Of a stretch of 64,000 nt of DNA, positions 16,209 to 25,436 are shown piece after piece. Position 1 is the first letter of the stretch. The number at the start of each line of letters is the position of its first letter. Position numbers and translations under genes: made by a program. Under the pieces are notes generated by a model. The model worked only from the letters and a program-made list of their open reading frames with translations, searched no databases and had not been told where the DNA came from. Origin of the DNA: Aureliella helgolandensis (lineage in GTDB: Bacteria; Planctomycetota; Planctomycetia; Pirellulales; Pirellulaceae). The DNA lies in contig NZ_CP036298.1 of assembly GCF_007752135.1 (NCBI RefSeq), positions 4,278,001-4,342,000 on the forward strand. Reading direction: 5' to 3'.

Positions 16209-18335
16209 TTACGTCCGCTTGAACATCTTGTCGAGCTGCTCGCGGCTGAAAAATAACGCCGTTGGACGACCATGTGGACAGTGATGGGTGTCTTGATAGC
16301 AATCGCGTTGTTCCAAGAGAGCCGTAATTTCCTCAGGTGCCAGTTTGTCTCCAGCTTTGACAGCTGCCTTGCAAGCCAACATGTTCAAAATTTCATCGAG
16401 CAGCTCACGGGCATCGGGTTGTTTCCCACCACTCATCAGCGGCTCAAGCACTTGGCGCAACACATCCGCAGGACGAAGTTTGCCGAGCATGGCGGGATAG
16501 CTAGTCATCAGGATCGTGTCACCTCCGAAAGGTTCCACTTCGATTCCAATTTGCTCCAGCAGCTCTCGGAATTCAAGAGCCGCCGCCGCTTCTCGCGGTG
16601 TTAAATCGAGTGGCTCGGGTACGAGCAACTTTTGACTCTCCATAGAGCGTGCCTCGGTCTTCTGGCGAAATCGCTCGTAGAGGATACGTTCATGCAGCGC
16701 ATGCTGATCGACCACCACCATGCCATTCTCGTCTTGCGTAATCAAGTAGCGATTGTGGACTTGGAATCCAAGGCGGCTGTACCCCACTTCGTCGGAGTCA
16801 GGAGACGCCTGCACGTCATCCATGGTAGAGTCTCCGGTTGGTGTACCGGAGTCGACGCGGCGGTTGCGCGACAACTCATCCGGCAGTGCCGGCAAGCTGT
16901 CCATGGCACTACCGAAGACCGCATTGCCAGCCTGGGATGCACTCCAAGCAACGGCTCCAGGCGGTAGCTCCGCCGCAGTCTCTCCACTTGCGTTGGCGTC
17001 ATTCCTATCACGAAGATCCTCGGGTCCGAGGTGCGAGGTTGATAGCCTAGCAGCCCCGGGTTCAGCGGAGGACGAACGATCGTGCAGTTGCACACCAATC
17101 GGACCGCTGCGACTGCTGTGGAAGGGGCGGAACTCGGGCACGACCTCGGGCAGATCCAACTTGGGGGACAAGCCCTCGCTCTTGGCAACGCTGGAGACCT
17201 GTTCCGCATGTTGATCCCAGCGAGCTTCACTGCGGGAGGACATGGGCGTGTGTTCCGTGACGGGAACGCTCGTCGCTGAAGTGCCGGTCGGAGTCCGCAA
17301 GCCCGCCGGAACAGGCCCCGGGACGTGCCGTGCCCGCGCGGTCAAGTCGGTGGTCAGAAATTGGTGGCGGAGCGTTTTGAGCAACTGGCTATAGAGCTTG
17401 CCACCTTCCTGAAAGCGGACTTCCATCTTGGTCGGATGGACGTTGACGTCCACTTTCTGGGGTGACAGATTCATGCGCAGAAAGCAGATCGGAAAGCGGC
17501 CGACCATCAACAGGCCTCGATAGGCCTCTCCCAAGGCGTGTTGCAATGAGCGATCGCGGATGTGGCGGCCATTCAAGAAAATGTATTGCATCCGGTTATT
17601 GCTGCGACTGACCGAGGGATCCGCCACGTATCCGCGCAAACTCGCATCGTCCTGAATACTCTCGACCTCCATCAGCGCATCGGCGACTTCATCGCCGAAG
17701 AAAGCCCGGATACGATCCTTCCAATGCTCGGTGGCTGGCAATTCGTACTGCACGCGATTACCGCTGCGCATCGTGAACTGGATTTCCGGAAAGGCGAGTG
17801 CAATTCGGGTGAAAGCTTCCGAAATATGCCCCGCTTCGGTTGAGGGAGTGCGAAGGAATTTTCGCCGAACCGGTGTATTGAAAAACAGGTGTCGGACTTC
17901 GATGATCGTCCCTACGGGACAGCCAGTAGGCACGATGGCGGTCGCTTCCCCGCCACGCACCGATAGTTCCGATCCCGCATCGGTCTCGGCAGTTCGAGTT
18001 CGCAGCGTCAAATGGCTGACTTCGGAGATCGAGGCTAGGGCTTCACCACGAAAACCCAGCGTGTGCACATCAAACAGATCGTCGGCAGTTTCCAGCTTGC
18101 TCGTGGCATGGCTGGCGATGGCCAGTGGAATCTGCTCTTCGTCGATTCCGCACCCATTGTCCGAGATGCGAATCAAGTCGATCCCACCTCCCTCGATGGA
18201 CAATTCGATACTCGTCGCCCCGGCATCGACGCTATTTTCCAACAGCTCCTTGACCACGCTGGCAGGACGTTCAATTACTTCACCGGCCGCAATCTTGTTG
18301 ATAAGACTGGGCGACAATTGCCGGATGGTAGGCAT
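16209..18335 (-). CDS. mutL: DNA mismatch repair protein MutL
   Basis: A 708-residue MutL. The N-terminal GHKL ATPase has AGEVIERPASVVKELLENS, DNGCGI and TLGFRGEALASI. A long variable linker (about 330-515) is rich in Ser, Pro and Ala. The C-terminal dimerisation domain carries the endonuclease metal motif DQHALHERILYE near residue 541, ACKAAVKAGDKL and CPHGRPT. So this is a nicking MutL, as in most bacteria without MutH, in contrast to the E. coli form. It works with MutS, which is not in the window. The sigma-54 regulator ends 81 bp upstream on the same strand. Confidence 0.97.
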   Translation of the reverse strand: MPTIRQLSPSLINKIAAGEVIERPASVVKELLENSVDAGATSIELSIEGGGIDLIRISDNGCGIDEEQIPLAIASHATSKLETADDLFDVHTLGFRGEALASISEVSHLTLRTRTAETDAGSELSVRGGEATAIVPTGCPVGTIIEVRHLFFNTPVRRKFLRTPSTEAGHISEAFTRIALAFPEIQFTMRSGNRVQYELPATEHWKDRIRAFFGDEVADALMEVESIQDDASLRGYVADPSVSRSNNRMQYIFLNGRHIRDRSLQHALGEAYRGLLMVGRFPICFLRMNLSPQKVDVNVHPTKMEVRFQEGGKLYSQLLKTLRHQFLTTDLTARARHVPGPVPAGLRTPTGTSATSVPVTEHTPMSSRSEARWDQHAEQVSSVAKSEGLSPKLDLPEVVPEFRPFHSSRSGPIGVQLHDRSSSAEPGAARLSTSHLGPEDLRDRNDANASGETAAELPPGAVAWSASQAGNAVFGSAMDSLPALPDELSRNRRVDSGTPTGDSTMDDVQASPDSDEVGYSRLGFQVHNRYLITQDENGMVVVDQHALHERILYERFRQKTEARSMESQKLLVPEPLDLTPREAAAALEFRELLEQIGIEVEPFGGDTILMTSYPAMLGKLRPADVLRQVLEPLMSGGKQPDARELLDEILNMLACKAAVKAGDKLAPEEITALLEQRDCYQDTHHCPHGRPTALFFSREQLDKMFKRT

Positions 18336-18416
18336 TGCTAGAAACTCATTTTGAATCGCGATTGAAGGAGTGCATCGGCGTGGACAATCACACCGCCGAG
18401 CTGGAAGAGCAGTCCA

Positions 18417-19901
18417 TTAGGTAGCCGGGGTATCATCCTCGGGCTCTTCGGGTGCGTCTCCATCCTCTTGTTTGTACTTATCGAGTTTTCGGTAAAGAGT
18501 GCGAGCTCCAATACTCAAAATCTTGGCTGCCTCATCTCGATTGCCTGCCGTCAAGCGAAGCGTCTCTTCAATAGCCCACCGCTCAATGTCATTCATCGTG
18601 CGACCGATCAACGAGGAATCCCCGGCACTTGGCAGCAAGTCAGCCGATTCACTTCCGGTGGTTGGGCTCAAATCGGAAGCTTCGCTCAGTTCGGGCGGTA
18701 AGTCATTCAGATCGAGGACTCCGTCGGTATCCAGGACCACCATCGTCTCCACAAAATTGCGAAGCTGGCGAATGTTACCTGGCCAACTGTACGAGTAGAA
18801 GCGGCGAGTCACCGCGGGTGCAAAACTGCACGGCGATTTGCCATGCCGCTTAATAAACATTTTGCGAAAGTGATCCATCAGAGGCACGACGTCATCCGGC
18901 CTTTCGCGCAGTGCGGGAATGTGAACCGTGACAATATTGAGGCGGTAGTAGAGATCGTTGCGGAAAGTTCCCTCATCGACCATCTGCTCTAGGGGGCGAT
19001 TGGTCGCACTCAACAAGCGGCAGTTGACTTTGATCGATTTGTTGTCGCCGACCCGCGTGATCCGATGCTCCTCCAAAACTCGCAGCAGTTTGATCTGGGT
19101 ACTCATAGGCATGTCTCCCACTTCATCGAGGAAGAGCGTTCCCCCGTCGGCGTATTCAAACGCGCCAATCCGATCGCTGGCCGCGTCGGTGAAGGCGCCT
19201 TTGACATGCCCAAACAGCTCGCTTTCCACGAGTGTCTCGGATACCGCGCGCACATTGAGCGCCTTCATGCGACGGTTCTTGCGTGGGCTGTTCTGGTGGA
19301 TTGCTTGAGCAATCATCTCCTTGCCGGTTCCGCTCTCCCCGGTGATCAGCACGGTCGCATCGGTAGGAGCAATCCGTTTAATCCGCTCGATGACCTCCTG
19401 CATTTTCTGGCTGGCGTAGATGATCCCTTCAAAGCCAAACTTTTCGTCCAACCGCTGGCGAAGTTCGGTATTGGTTTGCTTCAGATGACAGGCCTCGATG
19501 GCCTTAGAGGCAACCGCCCGCAGTCGTCCGGGCGTAATCGGCTTCTCCAGAAAGGTAAACGCCCCCTCCTGCATGGCTTCCACCGCTTTGGAAACCGTCG
19601 CATGCCCGGTTACCAACACGACTTCACAATCCGGCAACGACCGCTTGGCGCGCTGCAGCACCTGCATCCCGTCGATATCGTTCATGACGAGGTCGCTGAT
19701 GACGACGTGGTAGACATTCTGATCGATTTTCTGGATTCCCTCAGGTCCGCTCGTCGCCACAGTACAGCGGTACCCGACCCTTTCCAGACTTTCGGTCATG
19801 GCGCGGGCATGCGCCTTGTCATTGTCCACAATCAACAGAGAGTATTCACGTGGATCGAGGCCAGTTTCTTGGTCAAAACTCGTTGTCGCAGCTTGGTTCA
19901 T
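18417..19901 (-). CDS. Sigma-54-dependent response regulator, NtrC family
   Basis: A 494-residue transcription activator. The receiver domain (about 20-135) has Asp70 (in VISDLVMND) as phosphorylation site. The AAA+ domain has Walker A GESGTGKE (188-195) and the sigma-54 contact motif GAFTDA (235-240). A Fis-type helix-turn-helix lies near the end (NRDEAAKILSIGARTLYRKL), followed by an acidic tail. No histidine kinase gene is adjacent, so its signal is unknown. ATG 19901 lies two codons inside a GTG at 19907; neither has a strong ribosome site. It is transcribed towards mutL. Confidence 0.93.
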   Translation of the reverse strand: MNQAATTSFDQETGLDPREYSLLIVDNDKAHARAMTESLERVGYRCTVATSGPEGIQKIDQNVYHVVISDLVMNDIDGMQVLQRAKRSLPDCEVVLVTGHATVSKAVEAMQEGAFTFLEKPITPGRLRAVASKAIEACHLKQTNTELRQRLDEKFGFEGIIYASQKMQEVIERIKRIAPTDATVLITGESGTGKEMIAQAIHQNSPRKNRRMKALNVRAVSETLVESELFGHVKGAFTDAASDRIGAFEYADGGTLFLDEVGDMPMSTQIKLLRVLEEHRITRVGDNKSIKVNCRLLSATNRPLEQMVDEGTFRNDLYYRLNIVTVHIPALRERPDDVVPLMDHFRKMFIKRHGKSPCSFAPAVTRRFYSYSWPGNIRQLRNFVETMVVLDTDGVLDLNDLPPELSEASDLSPTTGSESADLLPSAGDSSLIGRTMNDIERWAIEETLRLTAGNRDEAAKILSIGARTLYRKLDKYKQEDGDAPEEPEDDTPAT

Positions 19902-20277
19902 GGACACACGGCTAGGGGCGAGTGGGGGAAAAAATAGCAGAGGTAGGGGAATTACGGCCCATTGGGCGTTGCGCTTTCGGCAATCGGCTGCCCCGACTCT
20001 CTGGATTTGTGGTGAACAAAGTTCATCAACCTTGATATATTAACGGCCCCACCGGGTAGCCGCGAGGCACCCTTGACTCGCGAGTCGAGTCCCGATCACC
20101 AATCATGCTCGGTCAAAACCTGTCGTGGGATGTCGTTTTCGCAATAAATACCAGCCAAGTTTGGCAATCGATGCTGACGAATTACACGGTTTCCTTTCGC
20201 TGAGAATCGATTTTTTCGCTGCTGCGGTTTCAAAGCCATCATTATCAGAGCCAACCTTTCAAAGATCGTAGGTAACC
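19902..20277. other. Divergent regulatory region with two palindromes
   Basis: This interval lies between the start codons of the sigma-54 regulator and aroH. It contains TGAAC-AAA-GTTCA (20013-20025) next to an AT-rich TTGATATATTAA stretch, and a perfect 12-bp palindrome GACTCGCGAGTC (20075-20086). Both are plausible binding sites for dimeric regulators; which gene they control is not shown. No gene seen. Confidence 0.45.
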
Positions 20278-20706
20278 ATGAACTTATGCTGCCGGGGCGT
20301 TCGAGGAGCGACGACGGTCCAAGCCAATTCTCGCGATGATATCTTGCTAGCGACACGGCAAATGCTGGCCTTGGTGATGCGCCACAATGAAATGGAAGTG
20401 TCCGATATCTGCAGCGCCGTGTTTACGGTCACCAAAGACCTGGACGCTGAGTTTCCCGCGCTGGCGGCACGACAGTTGGGATGGTACGAAGTCCCCTTGC
20501 TGTGTGGGTACGAAATTCAAGTCCCAGGTTCGTTGCCGATGTGCATTCGAGTCCTGGTTCATTGGAATACCACCAAAACTCAGCAACAAATTCACCATGT
20601 TTACATTCACGACGCGGTGAAACTACGACCCGATCTTTCCAAAGTTCCCCCGGTCGACTGGGAAGAACTCGAGGGATGGATCGCTCAAAACCTGTCTAAG
20701 AACTAG
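20278..20706 (+). CDS. aroH: Chorismate mutase, AroH type
   Basis: Converts chorismate to prephenate on the way to phenylalanine and tyrosine. The 142 residues fit the trimeric AroH class of Bacillus subtilis. Conserved active-site features are the N-terminal RGVRGATTV (Arg9 matching Arg7 of the B. subtilis enzyme), a Glu in GYEIQV, Arg in CIRVLV, and the HVYIHDAVKLRPD segment with the active-site Tyr and Arg. The B. subtilis alignment is from memory. An unknown gene follows after 13 bp, suggesting co-transcription. Confidence 0.93.
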   Translation: MNLCCRGVRGATTVQANSRDDILLATRQMLALVMRHNEMEVSDICSAVFTVTKDLDAEFPALAARQLGWYEVPLLCGYEIQVPGSLPMCIRVLVHWNTTKTQQQIHHVYIHDAVKLRPDLSKVPPVDWEELEGWIAQNLSKN

Positions 20707-20719
20707 CTAAAGTGTGACA

Positions 20720-21628
20720 ATGGAATTGCAATGGGGAAGCCATCCCACCATGAGTGCCTTGCACGCGACATGGTGTTTAGCAACGACAGATGGGCCGTTC
20801 AATCCTCGGGCGATGGCCCTCAAGAATGCCGCTCAGGAGCTGAAGTCTACCCTCACATCGATGAGAGTGCAGCGGGATCTCGCTTGGGAAGAGTTGCTGT
20901 GCCTAGCGCCAGACGAGGAGGGCATTCCCGATTTTGTGGCCCGGTTCTGCCGCAAATGTGGTTGCGACACCGACCCCAATCTAAACCTGCTGGAACACGC
21001 ACTGAGGCGGGTATTGGTCGACTTCCGACAGGCGTTTCCCAAAAATCCCGAGGAAATGCGAGTGCGCACCGGCCCGCTCAAACTGCAGTGGGATGCGCGA
21101 GGTCCAGGCCTACTGCATACCATTGGTCGATTCACCGTACCTGATTTGATCGTGGAGTCGGCGCGCATTCTTCTGGTACAACCCATTCTATCGGGGGCCG
21201 GCTACGTCCATTTTCGCACCAATCGCGTGCACACTGAAGCACTTTTGACCGATGACGATCCGGAATTGCCCGAAATATTGCGCATCGCCTGGATGTTGGC
21301 TCAACTCGATTTTGAACGTTCTGTGTATGTGGATTTGGTCAATCGACGCCGACTAAACCTGCTGGCCGGGCTGGCCATGCTACCAGCCGCATTGATGGCT
21401 GCAGACTACCTTGAAATGGGACACTATTCGACACAATCCCTGAGAAAGGCTCTCGTGCAATGGCGTGTCGCGCCAGCCGGATACGATGTGGACGCAATAA
21501 TCCAGATCCTGACAACCTGGTGGGAAACCTACGATGTGGACCGTCCCGAGTGGCGCATTGCTCTGGGCGCCCTATCCCGTCTGCTGGATTCGATTGCCCC
21601 CTCCGACACTCAGCCCTCGAATGTCTAG
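20720..21628 (+). CDS. Unknown protein co-transcribed with aroH
   Basis: A 302-residue, probably cytosolic protein with no leader and no clear membrane helix except one moderately hydrophobic stretch (NLLAGLAMLPAALMAA). It has a CRKCGC motif near residue 85, which might bind metal, and a GAGYVHFRTNRVHTEALLT segment. I do not recognise a family. GTG 20714 would add two residues to ATG 20720. Its tight spacing to aroH suggests shared expression, not necessarily a role in aromatic amino acid synthesis. Confidence 0.75.
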   Translation: MELQWGSHPTMSALHATWCLATTDGPFNPRAMALKNAAQELKSTLTSMRVQRDLAWEELLCLAPDEEGIPDFVARFCRKCGCDTDPNLNLLEHALRRVLVDFRQAFPKNPEEMRVRTGPLKLQWDARGPGLLHTIGRFTVPDLIVESARILLVQPILSGAGYVHFRTNRVHTEALLTDDDPELPEILRIAWMLAQLDFERSVYVDLVNRRRLNLLAGLAMLPAALMAADYLEMGHYSTQSLRKALVQWRVAPAGYDVDAIIQILTTWWETYDVDRPEWRIALGALSRLLDSIAPSDTQPSNV

Positions 21629-21890
21629 AGGAACCCTTGCGGCTTTCCCGCAGTCCCCTCCGCCCGTATCATTCAGGTCTCTACAATAGCATGTAGTCTT
21701 TCGCGGCTGGCTAAAGACGGCTGGCTGAAAACTTGCGGCCATCATTCGTCCGATCGAACACCTTTTGGCGTCTGCGCGACCGCATAACAGTCCCTTGAGG
21801 CATGTTCACGCGGCTTGTCGGTTTTGCAACTCGCCGCGTAACGTCTTGTCGATTTCATCGCGATTTCAGTTTTACTGTATAGGTAGTCTT

Positions 21891-22020
21891 CCTAATTGGC
21901 CTGTAGCGGCAATCACCTTTCCTTGCTCACCGGGCTGTTGATTTAATAGCAATTTGTGTTTTTAATGCGGAGCTAACATCCCTAATTGCCTGGCAGCGGA
22001 GGTTATCTTTCCTTGCTCAC
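21891..22020. repeat. Diverged 40-bp direct repeat
   Basis: 21891-21930 and 21981-22020 are 40-bp copies that agree at 31 positions. Both begin CCTAATTG and end TTTCCTTGCTCAC. A shorter relative (TTCTTGCTCAC) occurs at 25250-25260. The copies are 50 bp apart. Confidence 0.8.
21931..21954 (+). repeat. Left arm of 24-bp perfect inverted repeat
   Basis: This 24-bp sequence begins CGGGCTGTTG and ends AATAGCAATT. Its exact reverse complement stands at 25352-25375, about 3.4 kb away, on the far side of the 974-residue gene. It directly follows the first 40-bp direct repeat copy. Confidence 0.9.
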
Positions 22021-22023
22021 GCG

Positions 22024-22080
22024 GCGGGTTACTATTTCAACAGCCCGTCACGCAGCGGGTTACTATTTCGACCAGCCGGT
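22024..22080. repeat. 31-bp tandem repeat, two copies
   Basis: GCGGGTTACTATTTC starts at 22024 and again at 22055. The first copy continues AACAGCCCGTCACGCA and the second diverges after ATTTC. The first copy resembles the reverse complement of the 24-bp arm at 21931-21954 (CAACAGCCCG is shared), so inverted copies lie close together here. Confidence 0.8.
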
Positions 22081-22174
22081 ACCCCTTATAAACTCGGCAT
22101 GGGGCATGGGTACGGTTGCCCGCTTCCCCCAAGTCTACCGTCCCGTTCCACTACGCTCTCGAGGCGACGCACGC

Positions 22175-25099
22175 ATGCAACGTATCGGATACGTCTTAGC
22201 AGTCATGTTCTTACTGGTTCAGGCTGGGCTCGCCCAGCAGTCCGCCGCATTCCAGAATCCACCGCCATCGGCTCAGACGCGAACCAATCCTGCGGTGGGG
22301 AGTACTGAAAACGCGCTGCAGCCCATTGCTCCCATCGCGATCAATGGTCTGCCCATGGGGGTCTTGTTTGCTGAAATCCCTCTGCCCACCAACGGCGGAG
22401 ATCAGATTCCGCGAGTGCTGGTGAACGACACCGAGGGCCGCGTATTCTACCCAGTTGTCAATGTGCGTACGGTTGAGATCACCGAGGAGGCACCAGCCGC
22501 TCAGTTCAATGTGCGACGACCTGGGGGATTGATCGATCGCTTGCGGTCCGCCATACGCGGTGCTCCTAAGAAACGCCAAGTGCCGGTGGCCATCTCGATC
22601 ACTGCCCTCTACCACGGTGAAGGGCCAATAGATCTGACAATTGGTGGTGACATCCAGCGGCAGTTGCGGATCACCCCCTCGACACCTGACCTAGAGGCTC
22701 ATCGGAAATTGTTGGGCTGGTGGTGGGATGCCTATGCCGCCAAAGCCCAACAAGCCGTTTTGGGAGACGACTTCCCCAAGCTGGTGCATCGCTACCTAGT
22801 CGCCATGCTGAGCGAGCGTTTTGGACTTCCTGCGGTCGACCTCGATCCACCCGATCCCGATCAAGCCACCACTTCGCAACCGATGCAAACGTTGGCTTTA
22901 CTGAGTGCGATCGAGCCGCTGAGGGAGGAGATCTTAGAACAGGTGCTCACTCCTGGGGCTCTCAGCGTTGGGGAAGCAACGTTGCCCGTCCCCGTCGAGC
23001 CGCAGTGGACGGTCCACAATTTGCCAGAACTGGATCGCCCAGTCAGCGTTGAAGCGATCGCAGCGCGCGTCCCGCCAGAGTGCCTGTACCTGCGGTTCGG
23101 TTCGTTCGCGAACTACGTTTGGTTCCAAGACTTGACCGCCCGTTTCGGTGGCGACCTTGCCCAAGCGGTGCTGTTGCGTGGATTCAACTACGGTGCCAAT
23201 GCCCGCATGGAGCGTATGTTGGCTACCAAGATGACCACCGTCGCCAAAATGTTTGGCGATAAGATCATTGCGGACATGGCCATTGTCGGGAGCGACATGT
23301 ACATGAAAGAAGGTGCCACTCTGGGAGTCATCATGCAGTCGAACAACATCGGCTTGCTCAAGGGCTCTATGGAGCGGGATCGACAGGCTGCCGCTGCGAA
23401 TACCGAGGGTGCGACGCTCGCCAAGCTGACGATCGCTGGGCACGACGTATCGCTGCTACGAACGCCAGACAATCGGATTCGCTCGTTTCTTGTGGTGGAC
23501 GGAGAATACCTGTTCATCACCACCAGTGAAACACTGGCGCGTCGCTTTATCGAAGTTGGGCAAGGGGCGCCGGCGCTCTCCCAGACCCTTGGCTTCCGTT
23601 GGGCCCGCGCCTGGATGCCCGTAGAGAACGATTACAGCGTATTCGGCTACTTCTCGCCCGAATTCTTCCACCACCTCGTCAGCCCTCAATACCAAATCGA
23701 GCTTCGCCGCCGCCTGGAGGCCATTGCGCACTTGGAAGTGGCTGAGGTAGCTTCCCAAGCGGCGTTGGCAGAAGGGATCGAATCGAACTCTCTGCCTGAA
23801 TTGCAGCAAGCGGGATTCCTGCCAGGCATGGTGGGACCACGGGCTGACGGCGCACAAACGATCCGCTTGGGGGACAAATGGGTTGATTCGCTGCGTGGCG
23901 CGCGTGGCAGTTTCTTGCCGATCGCCGACGTTCCCTTGCATGGTGTGACTGCCGAAGAGGCCCGCTCCTACGAAAGACTCGTCGACTTCTACCAGCAGCA
24001 GTGGAAACACATGGATCCCATGTTGCTGGGCTTGCGACGCTTCAAAGATCCAGCAACACCCTACGAGACAGTCGCTTTCGAAGGCTACGTAGCACCCTTC
24101 GATGCCCAGAAATATGGCTGGGTCGCTCAGCAGCTTGGGCCGCCCACCCCCATCGAGATCCAGTTGCCCCGAGACGACGTGGCTTCGGTACAAGTCCACG
24201 TACGCGGAGATGCCGGGTTGGCTCAAGCCGCAGAGGACTATCATTTGTTTGCTGGGCTCAAAGACATGCTGCCCCCAGATCCCGAAGATGTGCAGGGCTT
24301 GATCAAAACCGTAATGGCCCTCCGCGCCGCCCCTGCCTACATCGGCGCATGGCCCAAGCCGGGTTTGATCGATCGCATCCCGCTCGCAGGTGCCCTGGCC
24401 CGTCCCGACTACGCCGGTTTTTCGCGCATGATTGGCGGATTGTGGCGTTGGCAAGACGGTCAATTTAGCTTGCTGTCCTTCAACCAATCCATTTTGGCTG
24501 GCGCGATTCCGCAACTGGCTGTCATGGAAGCGACCGACGTGGCCCAGGCGCGACTTCACATTGCCAACCTTCAGGGAACGCAGATTTCCCAATGGGTCAA
24601 TAAGAAGTGGTTTTCGCGCGGTTGGGCATCTTCGAAGGGCAATACTTTGCTGTTGGACGAGCTGCACACGCAGCTGAAGGTTCCGCAGGAAGATTGTTTA
24701 AGCGTGGCCGAACGCCTGCTGGACGTCAAACTGCAATGCCCCTTGGGAGGCACCTATGGCTATATCCCGGTGGGCAACGGGCAAGGCTGGTGGGAGAGCT
24801 CTGCATGGCAAGAAAGTGGACTCGACGATAGGGGCCGTCCCTCGCCACCGCCTGGCTATTCCGCGCCTTGGATCGAGTGGTTCCGCGGCTGCAAATTGCA
24901 TGTCACGCAACAACCGGACAGCCTAGCCGTAGTGGGCACGATTCAATTGGAAATGCCACCGCTCCCGAGCACTCCAGCGACGGACGAAACGCCCACGATG
25001 CTCCCTCCCATGAATTTTGATATCTTCCAACTTCCCATGCAACTGTTTGGTGGAGGCAAGACCGAATCGGAGGCTAAGCCCGAGAAGCGTTCGTTCTAG
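22175..25099 (+). CDS. Large secreted protein of unknown function
   Basis: A 974-residue protein with a clear signal peptide (MQRIGYVLAVMFLLVQAGLA), so it acts outside the cytoplasm. The body has no membrane helix. A central region (VEAIAARVPPECLYLRFGSF, then LTARFGGDL) resembles proteins of planctomycetes that carry no assigned function. No catalytic motif is recognisable. The frame is open further upstream to 21986, but ATG 22175 has GAGGCGA about 8 nt upstream and starts the signal peptide, so I choose it. The gene lies alone between repeat blocks that form a perfect 24-bp inverted repeat. Confidence 0.82.
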   Translation: MQRIGYVLAVMFLLVQAGLAQQSAAFQNPPPSAQTRTNPAVGSTENALQPIAPIAINGLPMGVLFAEIPLPTNGGDQIPRVLVNDTEGRVFYPVVNVRTVEITEEAPAAQFNVRRPGGLIDRLRSAIRGAPKKRQVPVAISITALYHGEGPIDLTIGGDIQRQLRITPSTPDLEAHRKLLGWWWDAYAAKAQQAVLGDDFPKLVHRYLVAMLSERFGLPAVDLDPPDPDQATTSQPMQTLALLSAIEPLREEILEQVLTPGALSVGEATLPVPVEPQWTVHNLPELDRPVSVEAIAARVPPECLYLRFGSFANYVWFQDLTARFGGDLAQAVLLRGFNYGANARMERMLATKMTTVAKMFGDKIIADMAIVGSDMYMKEGATLGVIMQSNNIGLLKGSMERDRQAAAANTEGATLAKLTIAGHDVSLLRTPDNRIRSFLVVDGEYLFITTSETLARRFIEVGQGAPALSQTLGFRWARAWMPVENDYSVFGYFSPEFFHHLVSPQYQIELRRRLEAIAHLEVAEVASQAALAEGIESNSLPELQQAGFLPGMVGPRADGAQTIRLGDKWVDSLRGARGSFLPIADVPLHGVTAEEARSYERLVDFYQQQWKHMDPMLLGLRRFKDPATPYETVAFEGYVAPFDAQKYGWVAQQLGPPTPIEIQLPRDDVASVQVHVRGDAGLAQAAEDYHLFAGLKDMLPPDPEDVQGLIKTVMALRAAPAYIGAWPKPGLIDRIPLAGALARPDYAGFSRMIGGLWRWQDGQFSLLSFNQSILAGAIPQLAVMEATDVAQARLHIANLQGTQISQWVNKKWFSRGWASSKGNTLLLDELHTQLKVPQEDCLSVAERLLDVKLQCPLGGTYGYIPVGNGQGWWESSAWQESGLDDRGRPSPPPGYSAPWIEWFRGCKLHVTQQPDSLAVVGTIQLEMPPLPSTPATDETPTMLPPMNFDIFQLPMQLFGGGKTESEAKPEKRSF

Positions 25100-25436
25100 T
25101 TGCAGGCGGTCCTTGAACGGAGAATCGCTACCGGCAGACAGGTTGGAAGCTAAAGCAGCGGGAAACGCTAGCGGTAGGTTGATTGCATTGCATTTTGAGT
25201 CTAACTGCGATGGTCGCGTCACTATTGCTTCCGTGGTAACGACTACCGTTTCTTGCTCACTGGGCTGTCGATATAGTTGGCCGCCGCGCGAGCAAGGCAG
25301 GGTGTTGCCGCTGCAAGGAAATTAAGGACGCTACCTCCGCGTTCAAATTCCAATTGCTATTAAATCAACAGCCCGTCAGCAGGAGTGTTGCGGTACGGGA
25401 TAAGCCGCCGTGCTGGTTTGGCAACTTGGTGAGCGA
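25100..25436. other. Repeat-bearing interval between convergent genes
   Basis: Lies between the stops of the 974-residue gene and the beta-lactamase-like gene. It holds a TTGCTCAC copy followed by TGGGCTGTCGATATAG (25253-25276) and the right arm of the 24-bp inverted repeat (25352-25375). No gene seen. Confidence 0.6.
25352..25375 (-). repeat. Right arm of 24-bp perfect inverted repeat
   Basis: Begins AATTGCTATT and ends AACAGCCCG. It is the exact reverse complement of 21931-21954. Confidence 0.9.

Larger units (their letters stand above)
21629..22174. other. Repeat-rich gene-free interval
   Basis: Lies between the aroH partner and the 974-residue secreted protein. The left part has no visible feature. 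The right part (21891-22080) is a patchwork of direct and inverted repeats given separately. An open frame runs through it into the next gene, but its sequence there is just translated repeat. Confidence 0.6.
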
